Source of the DNA: Nitrososphaerota archaeon
GTDB lineage: Archaea; Thermoproteota; Nitrososphaeria; Conexivisphaerales; Conexivisphaeraceae
Reading direction: 5' to 3'
Assembly: GCA_015522695.1 (NCBI GenBank)
Contig: WALT01000002.1
Coordinates: 62,001 to 126,000, forward strand
Length of the DNA: 64,000 nt
In this document: piece by piece, positions 40,885 through 50,319 of the stretch
How positions within the stretch are numbered: the stretch's first letter is position 1
How the letters are laid out: each line of letters opens with the position of its first letter
Position numbers and translations under genes: made by a program
The notes under the pieces: generated by a model
What the model saw: only the letters and a program-made list of their open reading frames with translations
The model's database searches: none
Told to the model about the DNA's origin: nothing

Positions 40885-42102
40885 TCATCTTCTTTCTTGC
40901 TGTGTCGAGACTATGCTTATCACGTCCCGATCCCTCAACCTATATGTCGTCGGAAGCCTGAGGCCCGCCCTGACGTCTATCGCATATAGCAGCCCCTTCT
41001 CCAGGTCGCTATGTATCAGCTTGGCCAAGTCCCTCACCGTGTAGCTGTCGGGCAGGAGATAGGCGTCGGGCAGGATGTTACCGTCCTTATCCGTGAGCTT
41101 CTTGGAATCGTAGACGGGGAATACCACGTTCATCCTGAGGAGCTTGAACACGGCCACGTTGAGGGCGAATTGGACTCCAGTCCTCAATATCTCGTGGAGG
41201 ACTAGGCGCCTTATCTGATCCAAGGCCCATCTTTGTCTCTCCGTCAACGCCTTCTCGTCCAGCACCTGGAAGCTCTCATCGCCTGGGCTGTAGCGTATCA
41301 GCTTCTTCTGCTCGGCTTTCCTGAGTATCAGTTCGGCCTCGGCGCTCGCCGGGACGACGATAATATCCCGGTAATTGTCCCTGAGCCTCTTGTAGTTGGA
41401 GACCGCTCCTGGCCTGTCCATCTTGTTCGTGAGTATCAGCGTGGGCTTTGAGACCTCCCTGAGCACCGCCGCGAACCTCCACATATCGTCCGAATCCCAG
41501 AAGGCTATCTCGGAGCCGTCCAACCCGGTCTTCTCCAGGGCCCTGGATACATGGGCTCCAGTGACCTTCATCCCCCTGAGCGGCTCGGAGATCGCCCTTT
41601 CCGGGGGAATTCCGCCCTTCAGGTTCTTCTCTATCCTCTTCAGGTTCCTCTCCAACCTCTCCCTATACCACAGGATTATCTCGCCCTCGACCTCCTCGTA
41701 GTCCCTGACAGGGTCCCCAGTTCCAGGTTCAGCGAGCTTCCCATCCTCATCTATGCTGCCCGAGGCATCGATGACGTGTATGAGGGCATCCGATCTGGCA
41801 GCGACCGATAGGAACTGGTTGCCCAATCCCCTTCCGACATGAGCGCCCTTTATCAGACCGGGGAGATCGGTGAGCTCTATCGGGATCCATCTCCACCCAT
41901 CCCTACATATGGAGTTCCTGGGATTGCAGTGGACGCCGAACTCCTTATGGACACAGGGGATCACGACATATGCAGTACCGACGTTCTCCCGCTTCGTCGT
42001 GAACGGATATGTGGAGACCTCAGCCGATGCCAATGTAGCCGCATTGAAGAATGTCGTCTTCCCCGTGTTCGTCTTACCTATGAGACCTATAACCACTTTC
42101 AA
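40885..42102 (-). CDS. OBG/YchF-related GTPase with TGS domain
   Basis: A 405-residue archaeal GTPase. G1 IGKTNTGKTTFFNAAT at the N-terminus, TYPFTTKRENVGTAYV (switch I region), G3 TDLPGLIKGAHVGRGLGNQFL, G4 LTNKMD, and a C-terminal TGS domain (RDLAKLIHSDLEKGLLYAIDV). A cysteine pair region (PCVHKEFGVHCNPRNSICRDG) is characteristic of archaeal YchF-like proteins of the MJ1332 type. Probably linked to ribosomes or translation; the precise role is unknown. Divergent from the MBL gene with 68 bp between starts. Confidence 0.88.
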   Translation of the reverse strand: MKVVIGLIGKTNTGKTTFFNAATLASAEVSTYPFTTKRENVGTAYVVIPCVHKEFGVHCNPRNSICRDGWRWIPIELTDLPGLIKGAHVGRGLGNQFLSVAARSDALIHVIDASGSIDEDGKLAEPGTGDPVRDYEEVEGEIILWYRERLERNLKRIEKNLKGGIPPERAISEPLRGMKVTGAHVSRALEKTGLDGSEIAFWDSDDMWRFAAVLREVSKPTLILTNKMDRPGAVSNYKRLRDNYRDIIVVPASAEAELILRKAEQKKLIRYSPGDESFQVLDEKALTERQRWALDQIRRLVLHEILRTGVQFALNVAVFKLLRMNVVFPVYDSKKLTDKDGNILPDAYLLPDSYTVRDLAKLIHSDLEKGLLYAIDVRAGLRLPTTYRLRDRDVISIVSTQQERR

Positions 42103-42170
42103 GGATAACCCTATCGATCTATCGCTGAACCCGTAAATAAATAGCTCTGATCAACCAACTCCAGCGCGGA

Positions 42171-43145
42171 TTGACCGCCAAGATCAGGCCTTTGCCGGGC
42201 GGGGGGATGATGTTGGAGACGGGGGACAGAAGGATAGCCATGGACCCGAAGTTCCCGGTGAACGCCGACTACGTGTTCATATCACATGCCCATTTCGATC
42301 ACCTGCCCTCGACCTCTTGGGATGCAAACTTCATCGCGACCCGCGAGACCGCCGAGCTCGCTGAGGTTCGTGGATTGAGGATCGGAAGGCTCATCGAGGA
42401 TCCGAGGGACATGACGCTGGTGCCCACGGGACACATCTTGGGATCGGCCGGCCTCCTCGTCGACGGGGAGATATTCTACACCGGCGACATCGCCGGGAGG
42501 CCGAGGGCCTTCCTGCGGGAGGCCGAGAGGGTCGAGTGCAGGACCCTCATAATCGAGAGCACATACGGCAGGCCTGGCTACGTGTTCCCCTCCATCACAG
42601 AGCTCATGGAGGAGGTTGAGGGTTCGATAGCTGCAGCATATAACGCCGGCAGGCCAGCGATCCTGATGGGCTATCCCCTGGGCAAAGCACAGGTCCTGGA
42701 ATATATCGCGAGGGCTTGGAGGCCGCTGATCTCCTTCAGGGGCGTGGAGAGGTATAGCGATGTCTATCGGGGATTCGGCGTCGACCTGCCTGAACCGGAC
42801 GTCGTCGTCTCCAAGATCGAGGAGCTCCTCGATCTCGGACGGCCAGCCCTCGTGATAGCCCCCTCCACCGTCAGGTCGAGGGCCGTGGCCATAGCTGAGA
42901 GGATTGGAGGGATCGCCATCTGGTTTAGTGGATGGGCGCTACACTGGAGGGGGAATTACATGGGAATTCCCTTGAGCGATCACGCCGACCACGAGGAGCT
43001 CATCGAGTACTCCCTGGCCAGCTCGGCTGGAACCGTGTTGACCACCCATGGATATGCGGGGGACCTGGCCAGGAGCTTAAGATCGCGTGGGCTGGATGCA
43101 CGGCCTCTCTCCGTGAACACGATGGGGATTCGGGAGGACCATTAA
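42171..43145 (+). CDS. metallo-beta-lactamase-fold exonuclease-like protein
   Basis: A 324-residue MBL-fold protein similar to SNM1/ligase-associated exonucleases and small Ysh1-like proteins. It has the zinc motif SHAHFDHLP (HxHxDH, about 39-47), PTGHILGSAGLLV, the metal Asp in FYTGDI, ESTYGRPG (motif A-like) and LSDHADHEEL near the end. It probably cleaves DNA ends or RNA; no beta-CASP core of full length is obvious. TTG 42171 lies about 33 bp from a gtaaataaatag box, consistent with a nearly leaderless start. It converges with HerA, 1 bp apart, and so sits in a DNA end-processing neighbourhood. Confidence 0.8.
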   Translation: MTAKIRPLPGGGMMLETGDRRIAMDPKFPVNADYVFISHAHFDHLPSTSWDANFIATRETAELAEVRGLRIGRLIEDPRDMTLVPTGHILGSAGLLVDGEIFYTGDIAGRPRAFLREAERVECRTLIIESTYGRPGYVFPSITELMEEVEGSIAAAYNAGRPAILMGYPLGKAQVLEYIARAWRPLISFRGVERYSDVYRGFGVDLPEPDVVVSKIEELLDLGRPALVIAPSTVRSRAVAIAERIGGIAIWFSGWALHWRGNYMGIPLSDHADHEELIEYSLASSAGTVLTTHGYAGDLARSLRSRGLDARPLSVNTMGIREDH

Positions 43146-43146
43146 C

Positions 43147-44958
43147 TCACGTCGAGCGAGGGGACGTTCCATGGGCTCGGTATCGCCATGGGCTGGATGT
43201 CCAAGCTATCACGCGTCGTTCGTTATCCTCAGCCTTGATGAACGCCGGTATATTCTTCTGTCTCGTCGCCTTGTATGAGACGAATAACCATTCACCGGTC
43301 TGGAGTCCGGCGGTCTTGTCGAGTATGGTATAGTCCATGCTGAAGGCATCCGCTATCACCATCCTGTCGTAGAGCCTGGGCAAGGTGCTCACGAAGTAGC
43401 TGTGCAGCTGCTGAAGGGCGTTCGTGTTAAGATAGGCCACACGCTGTGTGCTTATCCAAGCGTAGAGCCTGTATTTCCTGCCCTGCCTGAGCACAGCCTC
43501 CACGGCGGAGTTCGATTCCTGTGCAGTCCCCCTGGCATCCCTCGGTATGAATTCCTGGGCCTCATCGAGGACCACGAGTATTGGCGTGCGTATACCCTTC
43601 CTCTTCTTGAGATATAGGAGCCTCCTCAGATTCCTGGCGACCACGAGCCTCGCCATGTCGGGTTCAGGCAAATACGATAGGACAAGACGGCTGCCACCCG
43701 GTGAGAGCATCCCCTCGGCCATGCTCTCAGGGGTCTCGCCGTGCAGCTTGATCCTCGTCCCTTCGCCCTCCCTTGTGAGTTCCAGTACCCCCTCGGCAAG
43801 CCCATGGATAGAGGACCTATCCGAAGTGCTCCTAGCGATCTCCTCCATGACCTCCCTCAGGACGGATGCATATCGAGGGACCTTCACGACGCCCTCCAAT
43901 GGCATGTTGGATGGTACTCCCGCCTCGGCGAAGAACGATATCAATCTATTATACGCCCTGTAGGCTTGCATGGAGCCGGACCTCCTCTCCCTGGTGACGT
44001 CCGACATCATCTCATAGAGCTCACCGAGCGTTAGGCTGTATTTCTGCTCTAGCCATAACCTCTTGATCCTACCTTGCTCCACGAGCTCGCGGGAGAGCTC
44101 GTGGAGCCAGGAGTCCCCCACCCTTTCGGCGAGGGTATCCGGAACGACCTGTGAGTTCTTCAGGTCCTCCGGGCTGTCGATGTCCTCGGTGGTGTAGAGG
44201 AAGGCACCCGTCTCCTCCACGAGATCGGCCAGGTGCACCAAATACTCGCCTGACACGTCGAACACGACTATCCTCAGGTCGGGGAATACCTTGTAGAGCT
44301 CCCTCACCAGGCTTGCCGTGAGGTTGGATTTACCAACACCGGTGAACCCGAACACCCCCACATGATACTTCACGAGGGATTCTGGATCCACGCGTAGGTT
44401 GACCCCGAAGCCCTTGAGCTCGCCGACCTTTATGCCGCCTCCTACGCAGAGCATCTCCTCGACGGCGTGAGGGGTCAATAAATAGGCCTCCGACCCCTGC
44501 AACGGTATGCTATGTGCCCTCTTGAACGTCACGACGCCTTCAGGGTTGACCTCCATCCTATATCCTGTCTCGACCGCCCCCACCTCGAGCCAAGTCTCAT
44601 CGCTTGAGAGCCAGCTGGCGCTAACCCTCTCGAGCAGCTCCTCCCTTATCGGAAGGGGTACAGCCGGCGTCAATCCCTGAAGTTGATAGTGGAAGGGCCT
44701 TATGTCCACGACCTCATATATCGCATATGAACGTTGACCTATGAGGTTCTCAGGGTAGCGGGATATCGCCAGGAACGCCGGTTCGTGGAGCCTTTCCAGG
44801 ACGGCCGCATCGAAACGTGCAGCCAGCACCGCTGTTCTGGACACCGCCTCGAGCTCGCTGCCCATGGCGTGCGTCGTCCGTCTCCTGGTCTCTATCGACC
44901 GAAGCCTGGCCCTGAAGGTCCCTCCCATGTCGTCGATGGCATCCCTCAAGAGCAACAT
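43147..44958 (-). CDS. herA: HerA-type hexameric DNA translocase
   Basis: A 603-residue FtsK/HerA-family ATPase. An N-terminal HAS-barrel-like region is followed by Walker A GFTGVGKSNLT (around 200), Walker B IRTPILVVLDEAQEFIP (about 483) and the sensor/arginine finger zone RLYAWISTQRVAYL. HerA partners with NurA in resecting 5' ends at double-strand breaks. ATG 44958 follows the NurA stop by one base (TAG-G-ATG), so both are translated from one message; an ORF extension to 45051 lies inside nurA and is discounted. No Mre11/Rad50 is adjacent, unlike in many archaea. Confidence 0.88.
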   Translation of the reverse strand: MLLLRDAIDDMGGTFRARLRSIETRRRTTHAMGSELEAVSRTAVLAARFDAAVLERLHEPAFLAISRYPENLIGQRSYAIYEVVDIRPFHYQLQGLTPAVPLPIREELLERVSASWLSSDETWLEVGAVETGYRMEVNPEGVVTFKRAHSIPLQGSEAYLLTPHAVEEMLCVGGGIKVGELKGFGVNLRVDPESLVKYHVGVFGFTGVGKSNLTASLVRELYKVFPDLRIVVFDVSGEYLVHLADLVEETGAFLYTTEDIDSPEDLKNSQVVPDTLAERVGDSWLHELSRELVEQGRIKRLWLEQKYSLTLGELYEMMSDVTRERRSGSMQAYRAYNRLISFFAEAGVPSNMPLEGVVKVPRYASVLREVMEEIARSTSDRSSIHGLAEGVLELTREGEGTRIKLHGETPESMAEGMLSPGGSRLVLSYLPEPDMARLVVARNLRRLLYLKKRKGIRTPILVVLDEAQEFIPRDARGTAQESNSAVEAVLRQGRKYRLYAWISTQRVAYLNTNALQQLHSYFVSTLPRLYDRMVIADAFSMDYTILDKTAGLQTGEWLFVSYKATRQKNIPAFIKAEDNERRVIAWTSSPWRYRAHGTSPRST

Positions 44959-44959
44959 C

Positions 44960-46693
44960 CTACCATCCCCTCTCCCTCTCGGCCAATGCCCTTTCCTCCC
45001 TGAAGCGTCTGAGTATCCAATGCAACTTCTCCCTCCTCGCCAGAGGTGCAAGCTCCAAGGCCACGACGCTCCTGAGCATTTGTGATTTCATCCTAGCGTC
45101 GAGCTTCACTGCCTTGTCGGCGAGGAACAGGAGCCTGTTATGACCATATGCCTCGGCCACCTCGGGATCATCGCTCACCTCGATGAGCTTCAACAGACCA
45201 TCATCCATCGAGCTCCTCACGCCGACCTCCAACATCATCCCCGCCTTAAAAACACCGATCCCGGATAACCCCTTCTCCTTGACCTCGAGTTCGTGGAGCA
45301 TGACCTCGTCGACGTTCGGATATACCGGTCTATCGTACAGGAAGACGGGGGATGAGACGCGTTCACCCCTCCTAGATTGAAAGAAGCTCCTGACGAAGAG
45401 CCTGTCGAGTCCGCTCACCCTCCTCAATGCCTCGAGGACGCCATCCTCCCTGGAGTATCCGAGCATCGCAAACGCTGAATCGTATGCCAACGTCCGCCAT
45501 GGGGCCTCCAGCGACTCGTGAGATGCCATGACCGTCAACAGGGCCCTGTCGCTACGATAAGGTGTCCCCTCCACCTTCAAATAGTCCTTCGATGCCAGAA
45601 GCGGTATCACGCTCCTCGAGAGATCTGAGACGTTGGTATCCTTCACAATCCCGACCAACAGGATGTTCTCCTCGACGGCCATCCTGTACGCCTCCTGAAG
45701 CAACAGGAGCGACACGAGATTTATCTCCCTGGGCGACATCCACCTGCCGCCGAATAGTAGGGGATGTTCCTCCGAGGCCTCGAAGAACCTGTGGGCTACA
45801 TGATGTGTGAGTTCATGGAGACGTCGTCTGAAATCGAGCATCCGTCCATGAAGGCTGTACTCGCCATCATGTTTCTCCAGCAATCCCCTGGAGACGAGCC
45901 TGTCCGCCCGCCTCTCCAACGCCCTCCTCTCGCCGTCCGGGAGATCCATTCCCCTCGGGCTCGATGATCCATCCCTGAGGGCCCTATAGATCAGGCGCCT
46001 GATCGCATGTAGACCGTGGATCGGGGGTACATAACCATCCGGCCCCAGCCTCACGGCGAGCTCGACATCGAGCCTTGCCAACGCTCGATCGTATCCCAGA
46101 TCTGCATAGGCCTCGGACAAGGATGGGAGGCCCTCCCTCAAGGCGAGCCTCGCATCCCTCAGGAGATGCTGATAGCTGCCGGACAGTGACCTATCCAACA
46201 GCACAACCTTGTAACCTTTGTTCAACGCGTTGATCGCCGTGTACAGCTCTGATAGTGTCATCATGGAGAAGGAGAAGTTATCGAAGGCCGTTTCCGCCTC
46301 CTCCCCAACGTAGTATTCCCCTCCCGTCAACTCGCCCACATTCTCGGACCAGAGCGGCACGGCACCGGAGAAGCTTATGGATTCCTCCTTCGCGATCGTG
46401 TCCTTCTCGAGGATCGCCCGGTCCTCGAGAAGGACCATCTTCGCCTCGTAGGCGGCGGAGCACACGTAGAATATCAACATATCCAGCGCCTCCTCCCTGG
46501 CCATGCTCCCATCTATCCCGACAGTCATGAATCGACGGCCCAGGATCTTCTTGAGGTCCCCGATGGAGTCACCATACGGATGGACGAGGATGGGTATCAG
46601 ACCGTCGAGTGGGCTCCTGGCCTTCTCCTCGAAATCGTGGGCGAGGCTCCTGACGCTGCCCAGAAGCCTCCTCGCGATGCTTCCTACTTCCAC
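44960..46693 (-). CDS. nurA: NurA-domain nuclease, unusually long
   Basis: A 577-residue NurA-family 5'-3' nuclease, HerA's partner. The first metal site is in MTVGIDGSMAREEAL (Asp about 61), then VVLLDRSLSGSYQHLL in the middle and VGIVKDTNVSDLSRS toward the C-terminal part, the expected NurA order. Crenarchaeal NurA is about 340 residues; here a long insertion (about 190-330) contains a winged-helix-like stretch (RALERRADRLVSRGLLEKHDGEYSL). GTG 46693 is exactly about 25 bp from a symmetric TATA box shared with the divergent tyrA-like gene; upstream ORF sequence is antisense to that gene and discounted. Confidence 0.83.
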   Translation of the reverse strand: MEVGSIARRLLGSVRSLAHDFEEKARSPLDGLIPILVHPYGDSIGDLKKILGRRFMTVGIDGSMAREEALDMLIFYVCSAAYEAKMVLLEDRAILEKDTIAKEESISFSGAVPLWSENVGELTGGEYYVGEEAETAFDNFSFSMMTLSELYTAINALNKGYKVVLLDRSLSGSYQHLLRDARLALREGLPSLSEAYADLGYDRALARLDVELAVRLGPDGYVPPIHGLHAIRRLIYRALRDGSSSPRGMDLPDGERRALERRADRLVSRGLLEKHDGEYSLHGRMLDFRRRLHELTHHVAHRFFEASEEHPLLFGGRWMSPREINLVSLLLLQEAYRMAVEENILLVGIVKDTNVSDLSRSVIPLLASKDYLKVEGTPYRSDRALLTVMASHESLEAPWRTLAYDSAFAMLGYSREDGVLEALRRVSGLDRLFVRSFFQSRRGERVSSPVFLYDRPVYPNVDEVMLHELEVKEKGLSGIGVFKAGMMLEVGVRSSMDDGLLKLIEVSDDPEVAEAYGHNRLLFLADKAVKLDARMKSQMLRSVVALELAPLARREKLHWILRRFREERALAERERGW

Positions 46694-46707
46694 GCATACG
46701 TTATCGA

Positions 46708-46727
46708 GATAGAAATATTTAGTATAT
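46708..46727. promoter_or_regulatory. shared symmetric TATA box for nurA and tyrA
   Basis: The near-palindromic core aaatattta (46713-46721) is about 25 bp from GTG 46693 (nurA, minus) and about 25 bp from ATG 46742 (tyrA, plus). One TBP site read in both directions would give two leaderless transcripts. Only 48 bp separate the two start codons. Confidence 0.5.
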
Positions 46728-46741
46728 GCCCCTTTTATCGC

Positions 46742-47578
46742 ATGAGCTTGAAGGTTCTGATCGTGGGACTCGGCGGGATGGGCACGATTTTCTGCAGGGA
46801 TATGATGAGGAGGGGATACTTGGTCGATGGATACGACATCAGCGCCGTGGCCAGGGATAGGGCGGCCAACCACTGTAAGAGGGTCCTCGAGGAGCTTGAA
46901 GGGGTCGATGGATATGACGTCATCGTGGCCGCCGTTCCGATATCGGAGAGCCCGAAGGTGGCCAGGAGGTTGGCGGGCGCCCTGAGGGAAGGAAGTGCAT
47001 ACGTTGACGTGACCTCCATAAAGAGACCGGTGAACACCGTCCTGAGGGAGGTCGTGTCCAAGGCCACGCTGGTATCGCTTCATCCCCTCTTCGGGCCAGG
47101 GGCGACGGGCGTCGAGGGTCGGGTGATCGTGTTGACCCCTATAAACGATGAACGAGGGGAGATGGAGGTGGCCGAGAAATTGTTCGAGGGCTCGAAGATA
47201 ATCGTGATGGATGAGGACAGGCACGATAGGGCCGTCGCATACTCGATAACCTTGCCCCAGCTGTTGGGATATCTCCACAGAGGGATATCTGGAGGGGAGG
47301 TTGTGCTCCCAACCACGAGCGGTAGGCTCCAAGCTTTAGCATCAGCGGTGGAGGCTGATGATCCGCCTCTAGCAGCGGAGATCGCCTGCGCCAACGACGG
47401 GTATTCGATCGAGATCGTCGAAAGGGCGGCTGCACTGATATCGAAGGTCCTGGGGGTGTTGAGGGGAAGGGATGTGGTCGCGCTCGCAGGGCTGCTCGAG
47501 GAGATGAAGGGTGAATGGACCGAGTGGAGCTCGCTCTACGATGAGGCATATGAACTTCTCGATGGAGGGAACCCTTAA
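46742..47578 (+). CDS. tyrA: prephenate dehydrogenase (TyrA-like)
   Basis: A 278-residue dehydrogenase of the TyrA family, converting prephenate to 4-hydroxyphenylpyruvate in tyrosine synthesis. N-terminal Rossmann motif VLIVGLGGMGTIF, VAAVPIS, VDVTSIKRPV (active-site region), SLHPLFGPGA (family hallmark with catalytic His) and HDRAVAYSITLPQLLGYLH. No chorismate mutase or ACT domain is fused. ATG 46742 is supported by the TATA box 25 bp upstream; the longer ORF from 46580 is antisense to nurA. The GAPDH gene follows 27 bp later with its own box. Confidence 0.87.
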   Translation: MSLKVLIVGLGGMGTIFCRDMMRRGYLVDGYDISAVARDRAANHCKRVLEELEGVDGYDVIVAAVPISESPKVARRLAGALREGSAYVDVTSIKRPVNTVLREVVSKATLVSLHPLFGPGATGVEGRVIVLTPINDERGEMEVAEKLFEGSKIIVMDEDRHDRAVAYSITLPQLLGYLHRGISGGEVVLPTTSGRLQALASAVEADDPPLAAEIACANDGYSIEIVERAAALISKVLGVLRGRDVVALAGLLEEMKGEWTEWSSLYDEAYELLDGGNP

Positions 47579-47605
47579 AAGAAGCGGTGAGACCTGCAGG
47601 TCAGG

Positions 47606-48655
47606 ATGTCCAGAACTGCTGTCAGGGTCCTGGTCAACGGATATGGTGTGATAGGCAAGCGCGTGGCCAGCGCCATATCCAGACAACCTGACATGAGGAT
47701 CATCGGGATATCGGATGTGGTCGGCGACTGGAGGATCAAGATGGCGAAGGCCAAGGGATATGACGTGTACGCATCGATGCCCGAGAAGGTCGAGGGGATG
47801 AAGAGGGGAGGAGTCGACGTCGAGGGGACATTGGAGGATCTCCTGTCTAAGGGGGCCGTGGACGTCGTCGTGGATGCCACGCCGGCCGGTGTCGGGGCGA
47901 GGAACAAGGCGCTCTATGGGAGATATGGAGTCAAGGCGATCTTCCAGGGTGGAGAGAGGCACGGGACGGCCGGTGTCTCATTCGTCGCCCAGAGGAACTA
48001 CGTGGAGGCACTCGGTGAACAATTCGTGCGCGTGGTGAGCTGTAACACTACCGCGATATGCAGGGTCGTGGGTGGCATCCACGAGAAGCTCGGCGTCAAG
48101 AAGGCCAGGGTCGGCATCATCAGGAGGGCCGTGGACGTCTGGGAATCGAGCCATGTGGGCATCATGAATACGGTGGTCCCGGAGCTCAGGGTCCCCTCCC
48201 ACCACGGTCCAGACGCCAGGACGGTGATGCACGATCTGGACATGGTGACGATGGCCGCAAAGGGTAGCCATAACCTCTTCCACCTACACATGGGGATGCT
48301 CGAGATGGAGGACGAGGTCACGGGGGATGATGTGATCGACGTGTTGAATCGGGAACCCAGGGTGGTCTTCGTCAGGGGCTCGGATGGCGTTGAGGGCCTG
48401 AACTCGATATTCGAGATCGCCAGGGACTCCGGCAGGCCGCGCGGAGACCTCTACGAGATCCCGGTGTGGGAGGATAGCATAACAGCCTCCGACGATGGAA
48501 GGGAGATCTACCTGATGTGGGCGACCCCGAATGAGTCCAACGTCGTGCCGGAGAACGTCGACGCCATAAGGGCCATGACAGAGCTCGAGGGGAAGGCGGA
48601 GAGGTCGATCGCGATCACGGACGAGAGGTTAGGTATTGTCAAAAAGCTTTACTGA
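47606..48655 (+). CDS. gapB: glyceraldehyde-3-phosphate dehydrogenase, archaeal type II
   Basis: A 349-residue archaeal GAPDH of the type II family, which oxidises glyceraldehyde-3-phosphate with phosphate and NAD(P). N-terminal VLVNGYGVIGKRVA, DATPAGVGARNKALY, FQGGERH, the active-site cysteine in VVSCNTTAICR (about 140), and RRAVDVWESSHVG. A TATA-like cccttaaaagaa about 29 bp before ATG 47606 indicates a leaderless message. The pyruvate kinase start overlaps its end, so the two glycolytic genes are probably co-transcribed. Confidence 0.95.
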   Translation: MSRTAVRVLVNGYGVIGKRVASAISRQPDMRIIGISDVVGDWRIKMAKAKGYDVYASMPEKVEGMKRGGVDVEGTLEDLLSKGAVDVVVDATPAGVGARNKALYGRYGVKAIFQGGERHGTAGVSFVAQRNYVEALGEQFVRVVSCNTTAICRVVGGIHEKLGVKKARVGIIRRAVDVWESSHVGIMNTVVPELRVPSHHGPDARTVMHDLDMVTMAAKGSHNLFHLHMGMLEMEDEVTGDDVIDVLNREPRVVFVRGSDGVEGLNSIFEIARDSGRPRGDLYEIPVWEDSITASDDGREIYLMWATPNESNVVPENVDAIRAMTELEGKAERSIAITDERLGIVKKLY

Positions 48656-50036
48656 AGTCGGAGAGGTCGATCCTACCGTGGACAGGCACATCAAGATAAT
48701 CGCGACCATAGGTCCCTCCAGTAGAAGCGTGGAGGTCGTAAGGGGGATGGTCAGGTCGGGCGTCGACGGCTTCAGGCTGAATTTCTCCCACGGTACATTG
48801 GAGGAGAAGGAGGAGGAGATAGAGGTCATCAGGGATGTGGAAAGGGAGGAGGGCCATCCCCTCCCAATAATCGGGGATCTGCAGGGACCGGCGGTTAGGC
48901 TCGGCGAGTTCGAGCCGGTGAGCCTCTCCAGGGGTAGCACGTTCACGCTCTCCAGGGATGGATCGGAAGGAATCCCGGTGCCCTATGATGATTTCTTCAA
49001 ACTCGTGGAGAGGGGTGACATGGTCCTGTTCGAGGGCGGGAGGATAGCGGCTAGGACGTTGGAGGCCGCCGGGGGAAAGGTCGTGGCCGAGGCCCTCGTG
49101 GAGGGCACCCTCAAGCCGAGGAAGACCGTGGCCATCAGGGGCAAGGAGTTCGACCTGCCATCGATAACCGAGAAGGATGGGAGGGACCTGGAGTTCGCCA
49201 TGAAGGAAGATCTCGAGTACATCGCCCTTTCCTTCACGAGGAGCAAGGAGGACGTTAAGGAGCTCAGGGATAGACTCGAGGAGGCCGATAGCGGTTCGTG
49301 GATAATAGCGAAGATAGAGACCATACCCGGTGTGGAAAACGTCGATAGCATAGCGGAGGAGGCGGATGCGCTGCTCGTCGCCCGCGGAGATCTCGGGGCT
49401 AAGTTCCCGCTCGAGACCATACCGACGCTGCAGATGAGGATAATAGAGGCGGCCATCAGACATGGTAAACCGTCGATAGTGGCAACACAGCTGTTGGACT
49501 CCATGATGGAGAATCCCATACCCACACGAAGTGAGGTCGTCGACGTGTATACGGCGGTGAGGGATGGGGCAGATGCACTGCTCCTGACAGGTGAGACAGC
49601 CATAGGTCGACACCCTGTGGAGAGCGCAGAATGGACGAACAGGATAGCATCCTATTCCGAAAGGGGTTATGGGCCTAGGAGGCTCGCGGAGGGGGACACC
49701 GTCTACGATAGGTTCGCCCTCGGGGTCGTGGAACTCGCCGAGGCCATAGACGCGAAGATCGCAGCCTACACGAGGGGCGGCTTCACCGCCAGAAGGCTGT
49801 CACGTTATAGGCCGAGGATCCCCCTCAACGTCTTCGCCCCCACGCTCGAGACCCTCAGGAAGGTGGCTTTGCTCTGGGGAGCAAGGCCGGCGGCGCTCGT
49901 GAAGGGGGAGGTGGATCTGAAGGGCCTAGCTGATATCGCGGTCGAGAACGGAATAGCCGATAAGGGGGACAGGTTAGTCTTGGTCAGGGGCAGGCTCGAA
50001 GAGACGACGGATGTCGTCAGGATCGAGATCCTATGA
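48636..50036 (+). CDS. pyk: pyruvate kinase
   Basis: Transfers phosphate from phosphoenolpyruvate to ADP. Family motifs: IKIIATIGPSSRS, DGFRLNFSHG, IGDLQGPAVRLG (variant of DLqGPkiRtG), the metal/active site AKIETIPGVEN, ARGDLGAKFP, QLLDSMMENPIPTRSE, and a C-terminal allosteric-type domain. 466 residues from TTG 48636, which overlaps the GAPDH end by 20 bp. GTG 48678, preceded by ggagagg, would remove 14 residues and place the first strand at the usual distance from the start, so it may be the real start. Confidence 0.94.
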   Translation: MSKSFTEVGEVDPTVDRHIKIIATIGPSSRSVEVVRGMVRSGVDGFRLNFSHGTLEEKEEEIEVIRDVEREEGHPLPIIGDLQGPAVRLGEFEPVSLSRGSTFTLSRDGSEGIPVPYDDFFKLVERGDMVLFEGGRIAARTLEAAGGKVVAEALVEGTLKPRKTVAIRGKEFDLPSITEKDGRDLEFAMKEDLEYIALSFTRSKEDVKELRDRLEEADSGSWIIAKIETIPGVENVDSIAEEADALLVARGDLGAKFPLETIPTLQMRIIEAAIRHGKPSIVATQLLDSMMENPIPTRSEVVDVYTAVRDGADALLLTGETAIGRHPVESAEWTNRIASYSERGYGPRRLAEGDTVYDRFALGVVELAEAIDAKIAAYTRGGFTARRLSRYRPRIPLNVFAPTLETLRKVALLWGARPAALVKGEVDLKGLADIAVENGIADKGDRLVLVRGRLEETTDVVRIEIL

Positions 50037-50319
50037 TCGCGGACGGGAGAATTGCTATTATATCACACTCACCTCGACAGATCCATTCGATATATCCTCA
50101 TCATCCTCCCAGTCGCTCGACCTTCGCTTTCTGGCCCATGACGTGCAGCGAAGTGGATCCGATATATCGCAACGTGAGGTGAACCGCGTGTCGTCCCTCC
50201 CTCCGACCCGATCGATCCGGACTATGGACCATCGATGATGCCCATCCGGAGCGCCTGAAATAAATCGAGATCGAGCGTTAAAAACTTTAATAACATGGAT
50301 TCGTCCTGCACCGAATGCC
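50037..50319. other. 283-bp spacer before the GlcD-like gene
   Basis: Holds two short cgatatatc stretches (around 50078 and 50160) and, near the right end, a TATA-like aactttaataac (50284-50295) about 30 bp before GTG 50320. The short ORF across it has no protein-like features. No RNA gene was recognised. Confidence 0.4.

Noticed and set aside
48639-49613. 324-codon minus-strand ORF
   Set aside because: Antisense to pyruvate kinase and without protein-like features.
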